A stretch of 64,000 nt of DNA, taken from NCBI RefSeq assembly GCF_000002235.5, contig NW_022145605.1, positions 38,201,141-38,265,140 on the forward strand, read 5' to 3'. The notes under the pieces were generated by a model. That model saw nothing but the letters and a program-made list of their open reading frames with translations, ran no database searches and was not told the DNA's origin. Of this stretch, positions 25,501-39,300 are shown one piece after another. The position numbers were made by a program, and so were the translations under genes. This DNA is from Strongylocentrotus purpuratus. Taxonomy: Eukaryota; Echinodermata; Echinoidea; Camarodonta; Strongylocentrotidae. Position 1 is the first letter of the stretch; each line of letters begins with the position of its first letter.

Positions 25501-28500
25501 GTAAATGTCCAAGAAGTTGTTAGTAATGTAAAGACAGTTGTCCAAGAATCAAAGCAAAATATTTCATGGATACCTGATACTGTCCCTTGTGAGTAACAAC
25601 ATCTTGGTTTGCCATCAGGTTAGCTAAGACAGACAGCTTCTTGAAGCTCTGTGCCAAGATGGCAGACACCGCAGAGGACAGTCCAAACCCACTGCACTCC
25701 TCCAGGGTGTAGACATAGTTGGCTCGGTCGACTAGTCTTGACTGGCGATGAAGCAGTCTGGCTTGGAGTTTGGCGTCTGATTCTCTCCATAGTTCCATCC
25801 TACATGTAGTTGATAAAGCATGCATATTATCCCTCTTTGAATAAGTTTCCTTCAATCAAATGTACCACTATAAAATGTCAACAAAAATTGGTGAACCTAG
25901 CTTCCAGCAATATGATAGCTCATAGATAATATCTGTGCATGAGCAGATAAATGTAATTTTCTAACCTTAAGCCTAACCCTTACCCTAACCCTAGCCCTAA
26001 CAATGAATCATTTAACTCACTCGAATGCAGACCTTCTAACCTTAAGCCTATAACCCTAAACCTAGCCCAAACAATGAATAATAAAACTCCCTTCAGAAGT
26101 TGCTTTTTTAACCCTAACCCTAGCCCTACAATGTAAATCATAACCCTAAAGCCTTATAATGAATTGTTAAACTCACTCTAATGCTATTTTTCTAACCTTA
26201 AGCCTGAGCCTACACTTTATCCCAACTCTCACCTTAGCCCTAACAATGAATCCTATAACTCACTTGAATGCAGCCTGTCTGAGCATGGTGATCAGTCTAG
26301 GGTAGGGGTTTGGTGGGAGATGATCTCCGTTGATCAGATCCATGAGATAGCCTCGCCAAACTTGATCCATCCTTATATCTATCAGATACTACAAGGATAG
26401 CATTTGGATAATGCAAAATAATAAGGCTACTGCCATAACCTTTAATGTTGTCATTGTAAACATGTGACATAATAATTCATTGACATCTAAAATACAACAA
26501 TACTCAAAATAATAAACTTTTAACCTATTTACCTGTACTTTTAATTTACCTTCTCTTCCTATGCTTAACTTTCTTATTTTTTGTCACAATCTACTGCATT
26601 TTCTCTTTAACCCTAGATTTCTTTGCTAAAATGCAAAGAAACGTATTCACATATAAAGTGCCTGTAATTGTTCTTGGTGTTTTCAGCACAAGCTTTGCTT
26701 CACAGATTATATCCTCTCTCTATGTACTGTACTCATTACTAAATTAAAACAAAAATAACTTTAAAACAAAAATGTAAAAAATGTTGTAATTAATGTTGAT
26801 AAGAAACTGAAATTCAATCAAATAATTAATTAACTAACACATACACTTTCACAATAAGTGAGACAAGCTGCACAAATTGAATGCAATGTTTGCTAAACTT
26901 CCTCTATTGGAGACATTGAAAGCTAGATACTGTACTTACCTGCATCAGCACTCCTTCAGTTGCCATGACAACAGGATGCATACTGGACTGAACAGACCAC
27001 TCCACATTCACAACTACAGTAACATAAATAAAAGACAAGTGGTATGGTTGGCATTCCTTACTTGTTCTCCTTACACTAAGCATATGTTTAAAACAACAAG
27101 ATGAATATGTAATGGTGTGTCAAATATGTCTCCACCTATATTCCGTTACTAAGAAGTTGCTGGCTATCCCATCCCGCACCCAGCTCTACCAGAACTCATT
27201 TTTCCCTCGGACAGTAACTGCGTGGAATGCACTTTCAAAGATCACCCTTGACGTTACTTCACTGGAGGGCTTCAAGGGAGCGCTTCCACCAAGTATCTAG
27301 ACCAAGAACTAGATTGTTTATTCCTCAGCACTACATCCTGACTTATGGATCCTGCTGAGTATCGTCGTAGAAGTAGAAGTAACTGTTGATTGGTATATTT
27401 AAGCAGAGGATCGATGCATAAAGTGACACTTCCTTTCATATTTTCTTCCTTGTATTTGAATCGTAGTGGAAACCAGGTACAAGATTAATAATACAAATAC
27501 TCCAATATACTAATATACCTAACATATTCCTTATAAAACAGGAATGAAATGTGTCATCATTACATATTTACTCTCCTAATCAATTCCTTATAAAAGGGCA
27601 TGAAATGAATCTTAGTCTTGTATTCTTTCTTGTATTTCAATTAAACAGAAAATTAAATATTAATTGAAGAAATACACTCCTGAAACATTCCTTATTGGTC
27701 AAACTCAGGAATATGTAACTATATACTTCTGACAGCATGGCAAATATTTAGATAAAGATTATCCATTGAGAGACTTGGTGAATATTAATATGGAGAAAAT
27801 ATTGGTAAAGTACTCACAAAAATTCCTCTGTTGACTGATGGAGTTAGCCTCTACACCATGTTTCAGGATGACTGGTGGTTTACGTGGCACAACCTTCGTT
27901 CCCTGATCATAAAGGTACAAATGAGACACAGATTTAAGCTTTTACTGATGATTATTATGATGGTGATGATGGAGATGATGATGATGATAATAATAATAAT
28001 CATAATACTCAGTTTTTATATAGCGCTTATTAGAATCACTAAGCGCTTCCAAACTTGGTGGTGATGATGATGGTGATGATGGTGGTGAAGATGATGATTA
28101 TGATGATGATGATGGTGATGATGACGATTCATAGCATTTAAATGGTACTAAATATAAATGCATTATATCTCACTTTTATCTCATCTCTCTCTTTCCCTCT
28201 CTTCAGTTTCTTTCTTTATCACTAGTTTCTCCACTATTTCTTGCATTTCCCTCCATCAAATCCATATCTCAGACACATGCTGGTTATCATGAATTATTCT
28301 TTACCTTCTTTTTGTTGTTATCTTCATGAGGCACGCTCTTCTCTCTAGTCTGAGGGCGGGGCACGCTGTCTGGGTACTTCTCTCTGTAATCAGAGAGCAA
28401 TTTCTGGAAAGCAAATATCAATAAAGAATCATCACTGAAAGTCTCATGTGAAAAGAAGTATCAGACTAAAATCACAAAAATATGTTTAATTTGATTCAAA

Positions 28501-31500
28501 GTAGCTTGGTGGAATGTAGTGACGCAAAAAGACGCACCCAGAACGCAAAAGTCACAATACTTTTATTTTTTGTGGATATATATAAATGAAAGCTCAGGCA
28601 ACATCTGGACTAATCAAGAAAGTACATCAGTGTATTTACCAGCTCCAATACGGTTCTCCCTCTGTGTGATGAAATTACGATTTTAAACAATTATGCGATT
28701 TTGCGTTCCAGATGTGTCTGTTCGTGTCACTGCATTTTGTTAGGCTTCCTAAAAGAGCCAAAGGGAGGGTTAACACATTCACCCTTTTCAACTTCAATGC
28801 TAACGCTTTTTAAGAAATATTATGAAATCTGTATGAAAATGTATGTAAATCATGCCAAAGATGACCACACCCCCCCCCAAAAGAAATACAAGCACACTTG
28901 TTTCATATATGTTGAACTCTTCCATTACTACAATTGCAAACAATTTTAACTTCTATCTCAACCTTACAGGCGTAAGTTAAACAGATCGAGGCAAAACGTT
29001 TACTATATTAAAAAGGTGAAATTATGTTTTATTATTGCTTTTATGCCATATATCTACATGGATTTTGATATGACAGCAACATCAGTATTAGATGTAATTA
29101 GGATTGGGACCTGGTCTTGACTGTACCTTGATGTTGAGATGTTTGAGGTAGGCCAGGGCATCTTCATTTAGACCAAGTTGGATGGACAGACAGATGAGGT
29201 CCAATTCCACCAACTGGACAACAGTCTGGTATACAAGCATAAACAAAAATAAAATAAAGTCTTCATTTCTACACTTAGAAGATGTGATAAGCTTTACAAA
29301 ATATATACATTTTAATGCAAATATCTTGTGAAAATAAATTTACACCAGCAGTCTAGGGTTTTTTTTTTCTTACATTAGCAAATCATTGGGAACCATAATT
29401 TTCATAAAGAAAATATATATTTAAATCTTTTTAGCTTTTTTTCAACCAAGGTTTGTTTTAAAATGCCATTTGCAAAGCATTTACTTAGCAACATTACACA
29501 TAAATATCAACTTTTGAAAATAAATGAGGAACAATCGATCCGAAAGATAATGTAGTATGGATTTTATTTGAAATTACTCCTCTATGATTTTTATATGGTG
29601 TATATCTTACCTGAACCTCCAGTGGAATGATTGTGACCTTTGACCCTTTGTCATCTCTCTGTACTCTGGTCATTCTATCTAGTTTGAGCTTGAGGAAGTT
29701 ATATGCTGCTACCTGATCGGAGCATCTCTCATGTCTGATAAAATATGACAAAAATTAGGCAGTTATGATATTTCCTAGGCAAAGCACAAATTTAAAAATA
29801 GAAATACTCTTCAGCAAATTACACTTTGTACATAATATCACGATGGGCATTTTTTTTCTTTACAAACAATAAATATTGCAAAACACCACGCTGGCTTACT
29901 GTTTGACCAGAATTAAACGTCCCAAAGATTTATTGTTGTTGTTGTTGTCATTGTTGTTTTATTTGTTTATTATTTTTTCAAATGTATTTCAAAAATAAAA
30001 TACTTAGTTTCACATATCATAACAATTAATAATGAAATATGAGTTACTCAGCAATAATAAATGGAGAGTTGATGGGCTAGTCGTAGGTAAATACTAACTG
30101 TATCCATTACATGTCTATACTACAATTTACAAGAACAGTCAACAGAAATCATCATCAACTACATTGAATACAGTTGTGGGATGTCCAAAAATCAGGTGAA
30201 ATAGATACTTTTCCAGTCAATTTCTGTGTACCATTGGGTTAGATAACTATGGGTGCGTTCTAGGCCAGAAAAGGGATGATCAACGCACTCTAGTACTTAT
30301 CTTGGACTTGACTTAATTCATGTACAGTTCCATTTATTTCTTGTTTTACTACATAAATCACCAAAGTGTGACATGTTACCAGTTCACGTAATTGATAATG
30401 GAATGCTAAGATCCCTTTTAAAAAGCCAAACAAGAGCTTGGTCATTCATAATACTTACAATGTGGGATCCAGTACTGTAAGGAGACTCTTCTTGTATTGC
30501 ATGAAGAGCTTTGTACCCATCTCTTGGTTATTGCTCTCCTGGAATGAATATGAAAAGTCACATACTCTTGACTAGCTATTAGACAATGCGTCTGTATCCT
30601 CAACAATTGTAAGAAAGAACTGACAACAAATAAACAAATACCTCTCTCCTGAATCTATCAATAGGACTGATACTATATCATTAGTTGCAATTTTCAGAAT
30701 TTTATAGGTTAAAATTTACTGCAATTCTTTCAATAAACAATTTTAGCTGTTTTTTGTCAAAAGGTTTCAATACTTGCCACAGTGACAGAGAAATAATGCA
30801 AAATGCCAAGTAGTTTGTGTTCAAATATTTCCCTCAGTGCAATAGATTCCAGGCTTAATTATTTAGTAAAAAATACATAAAGGATATGGTTTGGGCTGTA
30901 AACAGATTTTAGGATGGGTTTAAGAATAGGTATGGTAATGGGCCTACATGTAAGTTATGGATTCATTAAAAAACATTAACTTGATCACATAGCATGTATT
31001 TCAGCATCTGTCATATAGAACCTTAATATTTACTGCACGAAAACCAAAATGCAGAAATGAAAAGTAGTGTCACTGGGAACGTCTTTGAGGTTGCAGAGTA
31101 TATACTAACCTTTTGCCGTACATACAAGCGAAGCAGTGCATTCAGAGAACACGCCACATGGAACTGACTAGCTGTACTGCGTAGGAAGCGATAGAGGTCA
31201 ACCAACTCTTCTGTCTTGTATTTGTTTCTAGTAGAAAGAAAGAAAAGTATACAGTTTAAGTACACCCCAGTCTCCACTGGACCTTCTCTGCAGAGTTACA
31301 AAAACCGATGAAACTTGGTAAATAAATTCCATCAACATATTTCAGGGAATGTCCAGGTTCTTATATTTTAGAGGAGAATAGAGAAATCTTGGTGATCTTG
31401 ATTTTGATAGATAAACCTGGATATACAGTCTTAAATTCAGCATTTTGCTGCAGTCATTTCATCTTTCAGAATGAAATCATGGAAAGACTTACCTATCCAT

Positions 31501-33310
31501 GAGTACTATGAGAAGCAGAATATTGACGATTGTAGAAGCGTCTCCTTTCAGAATATTCAACCTTGCTAGATCCCTCTCCCAGGAATTCCTTGCAACAAAA
31601 ATTAAATAAAAGGAAAGAATCACACCTCAGTAACACTTCAACTAATAAATATAGTGCAAATAAATATTGATCAGAAATATGATTCTCTTATTTGTATATA
31701 TTACATTCAAATGATATGCTAAGCCAATTAAATTGGTATTTGAGATAAAGACACCTTTACCATTTTCCTGGTACTATAATTATCAAACTATTGATGGCCG
31801 AAAGAAGCAAAATTTTCATGAATCTTAGGCAAAGTAAAACAAATGGCATGAAATGAAGTAATACATAATATAAAATAATATAATATATTCATTTGTAAAG
31901 CGCAATAACTACTGGTATGTGGATATATTCTACTGTGCTGCAAGAGCTCATAAATGTTGTGCTATACATACTACATGAGCAAGTGAGTTTTCAGTCTGAT
32001 TAAAAATGTTTTAGGAAGACTCTGTACAAAAAATTAATCTCATCAAAATGAACCTTCAACCACTTTCTAGTCTTACCTCACTGGTTCTTTGATATCCTCA
32101 GCCATGGTGGTCAGAGAAGCAGGCTGCTTCTGAGTCTGCTCCTCTCTCCTTCCTCTCCTCGTGCCGAAAGACTGGTTCCTGGTCTCGCCCCTACTTGGGC
32201 CCTCGTTTCTTGTCGTTGACCTCGTGGCTGCACGCCCCGTCGGGTCGTGGTAGCGTTTGAAGCCAGCGACATAAGATTCAGCATCTGCTTTTCGCAGGAA
32301 GATGGAGGAGAAGAGAGTCTCGTAAGGGTGCTCTGCAAAGCTGCTGAACCTGTATCAAACCAAAATGTCAGAATCATGGTTAGGGACATATCAATATGTC
32401 CTCAGCCATGTTTTGTATACATTGTAAACATATTGTATGTTGTTGGAAATGAAAAATAAAAACGAAATGAAATATGAAAAAAAAACAATTATTTTGAAAT
32501 AAATCTTGTCATTAAAGTAATTAAAGACCCACTGCACAACTTATAGCTACTTGCGCCATCTATATAGCAAACAATGCCTAATTGGTGCCTGTTGGTCCCC
32601 CATGATCCTATTTTTCTTATGTTAATTGACAGCTGATTTGATGAGATAACCACCTGTCAATGACCTTGGTAAAGGGTCTAATGCCCCTGGCCAAACTTGA
32701 ATAGATGGGCTTTAAATCATGGTTAGGGAAATATGAATATGAAAAAAAGAACATTATTTTGAAATAAATCTTTTATTACAGTAATTAAAAACCAAAGAAC
32801 TAGCATTCAGTTCGACGGTGTGGGTCCTAAATCCTCTATCAAAGCGAAAAATGTAGAGTAATTCCAACAATATGTAAACATGCAGGTATTGCATGATATG
32901 AACTTTAGAAAGAAAACTTCAGTGTAAAGAAAATCTCCTCACGCAGTCAGCAGAATTAGCAATGGGTGATGTGGGTACTTATCAGATAGCCTCTTTTCAC
33001 ATATCAAAAACATTAAATGTCTGATTGCTGTAGATTAACTTCACATTCAGATAATTCAAGAACATGAAGAAGTCAAAATGTCTTACCTTTCAACTCCTGT
33101 GTCTTTGTCTGTCTCGATGAAGTGGAAGATGTATTTCTTGGATCCCTTTTTGTACTCTCTACCTCCTTCATTCAATGCATATATAACCTGTAATTAGAGA
33201 GCGTGTTCATTGATTGAACAAACTGAACCAGTTATATGAAATTAACACCTTATATTTTAAAAAAAAAATGGTCACAAGGTCTACAATCAGATGATATAAA
33301 GACCCCCCCC

Positions 33311-33349
<39 letters not shown>

Positions 33350-36300
33350 TATTGAGTTCTGGTTTAAAAAAAAAAAAAAAAAGTAAACAAAAAGTGTAAC
33401 CAATATTTTAAAACAAATATTAGAAAATAAAATACAAGATAATATATAAACGTTTAAATAGATTAGTAATGAATCAAATAAATAAATATATGAATAAATG
33501 AATTAATAAATAAATAAATGAATAAACAAACAAATACATAAATAACCAATTTCCAGGTCTACCCAACAGTGCTGAAAGAAAATGTGTAACTGCTCAGTAA
33601 TAAGCAAAATCATGATATCTAGCATTCCATGAAAACATAAGACAAGATCAGCAGAATTTGTTTTCTCCCTATAGTTTCTAGCCTATCCAATATGCGTCGG
33701 GCTCTAAAAGTATTCTAATCGCGTTTATTTGGAGCGTGACATCAGCGCGGGCGTCAGCCAGCGCGCCTATCTTCACTGGTGCATGCGAAAAGTTTTATTT
33801 TCTTTTATGTACCATGTTTCGTTCGTAGAAAATCTACGAACCCCCTGTAAAGCTCTTTCATGAATATTTATGTAGCATGGACCAATATAGGCCAATGAGC
33901 GATGGGGAACCTGGAGATGATATTTGATTGGTTGAATCAAAGTGATCGATCACCAAATAAGGCTAGTCTTATGAATCATGCATGAGAATACGCTCGTCAC
34001 ACATACAATACACATATATGAATAATGATGAGTTGACCAGTGATGATAGGCGTGTGGATGCACAAATAGAGTGTAATTTTTGTCCAGTTAAATCATGAAA
34101 AAAATGAATTTTGATAAACTATTTATATAAAAATCAATAGTTATGAAATACAATATTCAGAAAATAGTATCAATTCTTCAAAATTCATAAAAGTTTTTGG
34201 GAAATGTCATGCACGCAATATGATACAAATCATATAACCTGGGCAAAGGCATGGGGAAATCAAGTTTTGGGGGATAAAAAGGGAAATTAATAGGATTAAA
34301 CCATATACAGTAATTGACAAGTTGTGAGGACATGACGTCACAAACTGATAACCATCTTGGCAAATTGTGTTGTGATTCTCATAGTTCCATAGTTCAACCC
34401 ACTTTTTCAAAAATTCATAACTTTGTTATTAGTTATCTGATTTTGCTCAAACTTTTTTTGATTGGTTTGTTTGATTTTTCTGCTTTTATTGAAAGCAAGT
34501 TATTTTTGGAGTGGACTTGCCCTTTAAAGGGTTAATCTCACCTTCATGACGGGAGGATTACGCTTCTTGACAGCTTGTTCCACAGCAGCAAAGAAGGCAT
34601 CTTTCTCCATCACGACTCTCTTCTTGTCCCATAGTGTGGGCTTGCCATTAGCAGCTGTTACAATACCTTTGTGAGATAAATATATATTGTTATTTGCAAA
34701 TTCATCAAACCTTAAAAGGTCTTGAAGATCTGCCAGTGGAATTTCATAGCATATATACCGGTAACTCAAAATTTTTTGGGAATCAGTGTTCTAATTGTTA
34801 ATGTAGTGGTAGTTACATTATAATTTACCCGACTGCTAAGAGTATTAAATGCTTATTAAGCAACTGGAGGACAGACGGCTTTAGGTCCTCTCCGAGAGAC
34901 CTGTTAATGAGGCTTAATGCCTTACCAAAGGACACTAGCGCATCGCCTTGGTGTCGAACCAGGGTCGCCAGATTACGAGACCACTGCTCTACCAATTGAG
35001 CTATCGAGTCAATACGTAAACACTATATATTTCTGCACTGTCTTGAAGATGCTCTGCTGAATTTTTCTCCATAAAACATGAAAATAGATTAGACTTCATG
35101 AAAACTAGATGCTGGTAGTCTAATCTAAATTCCTCATATGAATATGAATCCCAAGTTTATGACACACTTTTCTTTACACATTTTCTTGACACGTACACTG
35201 TAGAGGTGTAATAGTTTAGTGGTTAGAGCGCACTTGATCGGAAATGCAACTCCGTACCAATTAGGCCAGAAATGGGGACCTGGTAGGATGATGAAAGCTT
35301 ATTTTGTGATAGTAATTGTCATATACAATCACAGTGAGTAAACAGTATAGGAATACTCTTCATGGAGTGGAGATGGTACACATTGAGTCCACATCAACGA
35401 ATCTCATGACCGGGGAAATAATATGAGTATATTAGTGCTTAGAAATGGCACCTTGTATCAAGTGCCATACAGATTCATACTTATTTTTCCCCCAATCAAA
35501 TGATGAACAAGTGTTGTACATGCTAGTTCTTATTTTCACTCGGGGATCTTCCTGTTGATTATGATCAATGTTTTTGATGAAATAAGAATCTTACAGAGGA
35601 AGCAGTGTGGACACTTGCTAGATGTTATTCTCTTGACATCTTCCCTTAATGTCTTAGAGAACACTCTTAAAGCCTGTAATGAGAACATAAAGAATAAGAT
35701 CAGTTTATTTTTGTTAAATCAATAACTTTCTTATAATTAATTTCCAATTGGGCTTTAATGCTCAAACTTTCACTGACCTGTTTCTGTTCTGCTTCCATTA
35801 AAATCAAATGAAATCGAGGTGGACTTCCCCTTTAAATGGGACAGCACTACTTGTAGCTACTTGCGGCCTCTATTCAGCAAACAATGCCTATTAAAGCAGT
35901 GCCCGTTGGTCCCCCATTGTCCCCTTTTTCTTATGTTAATTGAGAGCTGATTTGATGAGATAACCACTTGTCAGTGACCACCCAGGGAGGTCTAATCCTT
36001 CCTGGCCAAACTAGTGCAGATATAGGCTTTAATATCTATCATAATTCATATTCAATCGTAAAAACAGAATGACTTAATCCATACAATAAAGCTAATACCA
36101 GAGATCCTCGTTCAATTAATAGTGAAACATCTTCAAACATTCTCAATCAATAATCAGAGGTGGCATTATGAAGTGCCATATTTGCCTACCAGATTGCACA
36201 TGCATTCTCTCTTGATAAGGAAAATCATTTTGATGAAAGCAAAGTAGGCAGGATGCATGAGCAATCAAAAAACCTTCATGCACAATGTTACAGGCATTGG

Positions 36301-39300
36301 AACACAATTTCAGAAACAAAAGGAACATGATCTTACCATATCTAGCCTGGTGCCATACATCATGAATTCAAGCCTGAAATCAATGGTAGGTGGGTCCGGA
36401 TAGAATGTCCCACTGAAGATGGCAGGACCAGTCAGAGCTAGTAATATATCACCCTGTCAATAGAAACAAAAAATCTTCAAATGTTATTTACAGTCCTTAG
36501 TAAAAGTTGACAAGATGAAATCATTTCCATTGTAGTCATACAATAGAATACGAGAACCCAGCCCCCCCATATAAAGCAATTACTCTGAAACATCTACATT
36601 TCCTATCAAAGAATCTATGTTGAATTTATATAATTTATCTATCACTAATTATCATATGTTGTGTTACATCTGATTCACTAAATTATACAAATGCCACAAG
36701 AGCTATTATTTCCAAGCTTAAGATTTAAAGATGACGTTCCATTTAAGATGATAAATCTCAAATCCACAGTAGTTACACAACTTTATTACATAGTTCTCTA
36801 AATCTTCTACATAGTTTATAATTTGAAATTTGGATTTATCACAATAGACATTTTTTTACGTTTCCCGCTGTCTTAGCTATCTGTGGTGGAGGTAGGAAAG
36901 AAAATAGCAAGAAGTAATCATGACTTTGGGCCAACTGTCTATAAAGACATTGTTTGGTTTCCCTTGAAATTAAGGAAACTGTTATATAAAGACCATCTGT
37001 GTAAGACTGTGTTTCTTGGGGTCTCCCTTAATTGAGTGGTCTTTATTATACAGATTTACTGTACAGGGTAACCTGTATATAAAGACCACCTGCTTGCTCA
37101 CATTTTCCCCTTCTAGTCTCCCTTAAAGCAGCCTTTGTAAACAAGTTTCTAAAGTCACCTGTACACGAAACCCATATGTTTGTAAATACAACTTTTCTTA
37201 ATTGTCAGCTGTCTTTGAATACAGGGCTTTATTAAAGTGAACCTGCACACAAAGGCCTTACGCTTGTAACAACTGCTTTTCTTGTCTCCCTGAGGTGGTC
37301 TTTACGTACAGGTTTTACTCTATAATACAGGATTATTTACCTTCACACCACTGTCCTCTACCTCAGCGATCTGTGGCGGAGCAACAGACGACAAAAGCCA
37401 GGAGTAATCACTGATGACCTTGGGATCAACGGCATGGACAATGTCCTTCAAACCCCAGACGTTGGTGTGACCCTTGACCCCCCATATCACCGGTGTACTG
37501 GTCTTCTGTAAGGGGTTTGTGAGGATGGCAGCGATGGATTCTGGCGCCTCTCGGTGCATGTGGAATCTGGAAGAAAATGCCAGTGTGATAGATACGACAA
37601 ATTACAAACATGAACATCATAGTTGATAACTGCTAGCTGCTTGAAGTTGTTTATAAGGGGGTGTAGCATGACGAGACTTAGTGTCTTTCCCATGGCCTGA
37701 CTCGGGGTCAATTGGGTATAATATGACAAAGGACGATGCACTGAAGCGCAGTATTCACGTGTGTGCAACATATATGTGTGAACGCTAGCTAGTGCGCGCT
37801 AACTGTTAATCAAGTCAATTCGTTTACGTGCAGTTGTCCAAAAGAAGTCATAGATGGCGTTAACACTGGTTTGCCATGCTACATCCCCTTCATAACCTAA
37901 TGAAGAGGAAGTTGGTAATTTAGCGCTCAAGTTAATGCAGTCACAAACTATACAGTCAATCATCAACAATGTTACTTAATTTGCAATTGTCTATAGTGAA
38001 TAGATCACAACCCAAGCCAAGATCATGCAGTTAAGCCAATAGTACGCATTACCTTTCTTGCCCTGGACCTGAACTTCAGATCGGTATTATGTAAAAGAGG
38101 TAATTTTGTTTGGTTATAGAGCTACCAGTTCAGCAGCATAACAATCATGCAAAAGACCGTTTCAGACGGAACATACCAATGGAGCCATGAAAATAACTCT
38201 AAAAGAATGGTTCCCTCTAGTGCTGTAGTCAAACGTTTAACCGTCCGGTATCCGACCGCCCATGGCGGATTCCGTTTTCAATTGGATGGTTTCGTTCTGC
38301 CGTTTAAAAAAAAAAAAAAAATTAAATAATTTTATGCCCCTCCACCTGGCACAATGCATGGCAATGTCTCCCAGCTCAGTAATCTGTGTGTTGACTCACC
38401 ACTCCAAAACTAGAACAACACTCCAATTTGTCTGTCATCTTGGTTTGAAAGTAATCTTTGTAACAGATCTCAATATGTAGTTTATAATAATAATTCATCC
38501 AACTTTTACACACGGCGTACCACAAGCCTTGGTTCTATCCTAGGTCCTCTACTGTTTTTAATTTACATTAATGATCTTACACATTCTTCTAAAAACGACA
38601 TCGTTACTATTATTTGTGACAAGTTCACAAGCACAAATCAGCGCCTTCAAATGCACCTCGCAGCTAAATGAAAGTCCTTTCCGCTTTTTCACACGGACCT
38701 GGCTTGCTGTCGGTCAAAAAAAAAAAAAAAAAAAAAAAATTGTTTTAATTTTTTTGTATAAATCATAAATCATTTAACCCAAAATCGTCTGTTTTTGACT
38801 GGCGGTTAAACGGAATTGGAGATATCCATGATGTTACGGCACTAGTTCCCTCATTGACTCTAGGAAAAACACTACTTACGCTTCAGCGAGGTGTCGCAGC
38901 CGCTTTAAGAAGGCTGGGTATGGATTGTAGGGTAGGTTTGGGTTGGTTAGTAGTCCTTGACAGAGGGATAGCATATGGGCATGGACGAAGGCATCATCTA
39001 GATACTGTGTAACAATGTTCATCTCGCTGGCTGCCATGACGTCTACAGGAGGGTTGTAGGTGTAGCGAGGCTTGGGAATATCACTGGTCAACTGAATAAA
39101 GCAAAACAAAATGCGATTTCATACTCACCTAACAAAATGTGTTGATGTACAGTACATTGAATCTCGAAAAGTATGTCATGAAAGAGTATTAGGTCATTAC
39201 GAACATTGCTTGCTTATCTAAAGCATCACAGGTTTCGAAAGCTATTAGGAAATGCACAACATGATGATTGCAAGTATTGTGTTATTCATGAGGCTCTGGG

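Noticed and set aside
25970..26240. Interstitial telomere or ancient chromosome fusion point
   Set aside because: The CCCTAA runs are short, degenerate and interleaved with copies of an exon edge, so a local tandem repeat explains them better.
29631..29650. TGACCTTTGACCC motif as a receptor site
   Set aside because: It lies inside a coding exon (GSKVTI on the minus strand), so a chance match is more likely.
34940..35012. Possible tRNA-Thr gene on the minus strand
   Set aside because: A and B boxes are present, but the acceptor stem does not pair and the sequence runs into a SINE body.
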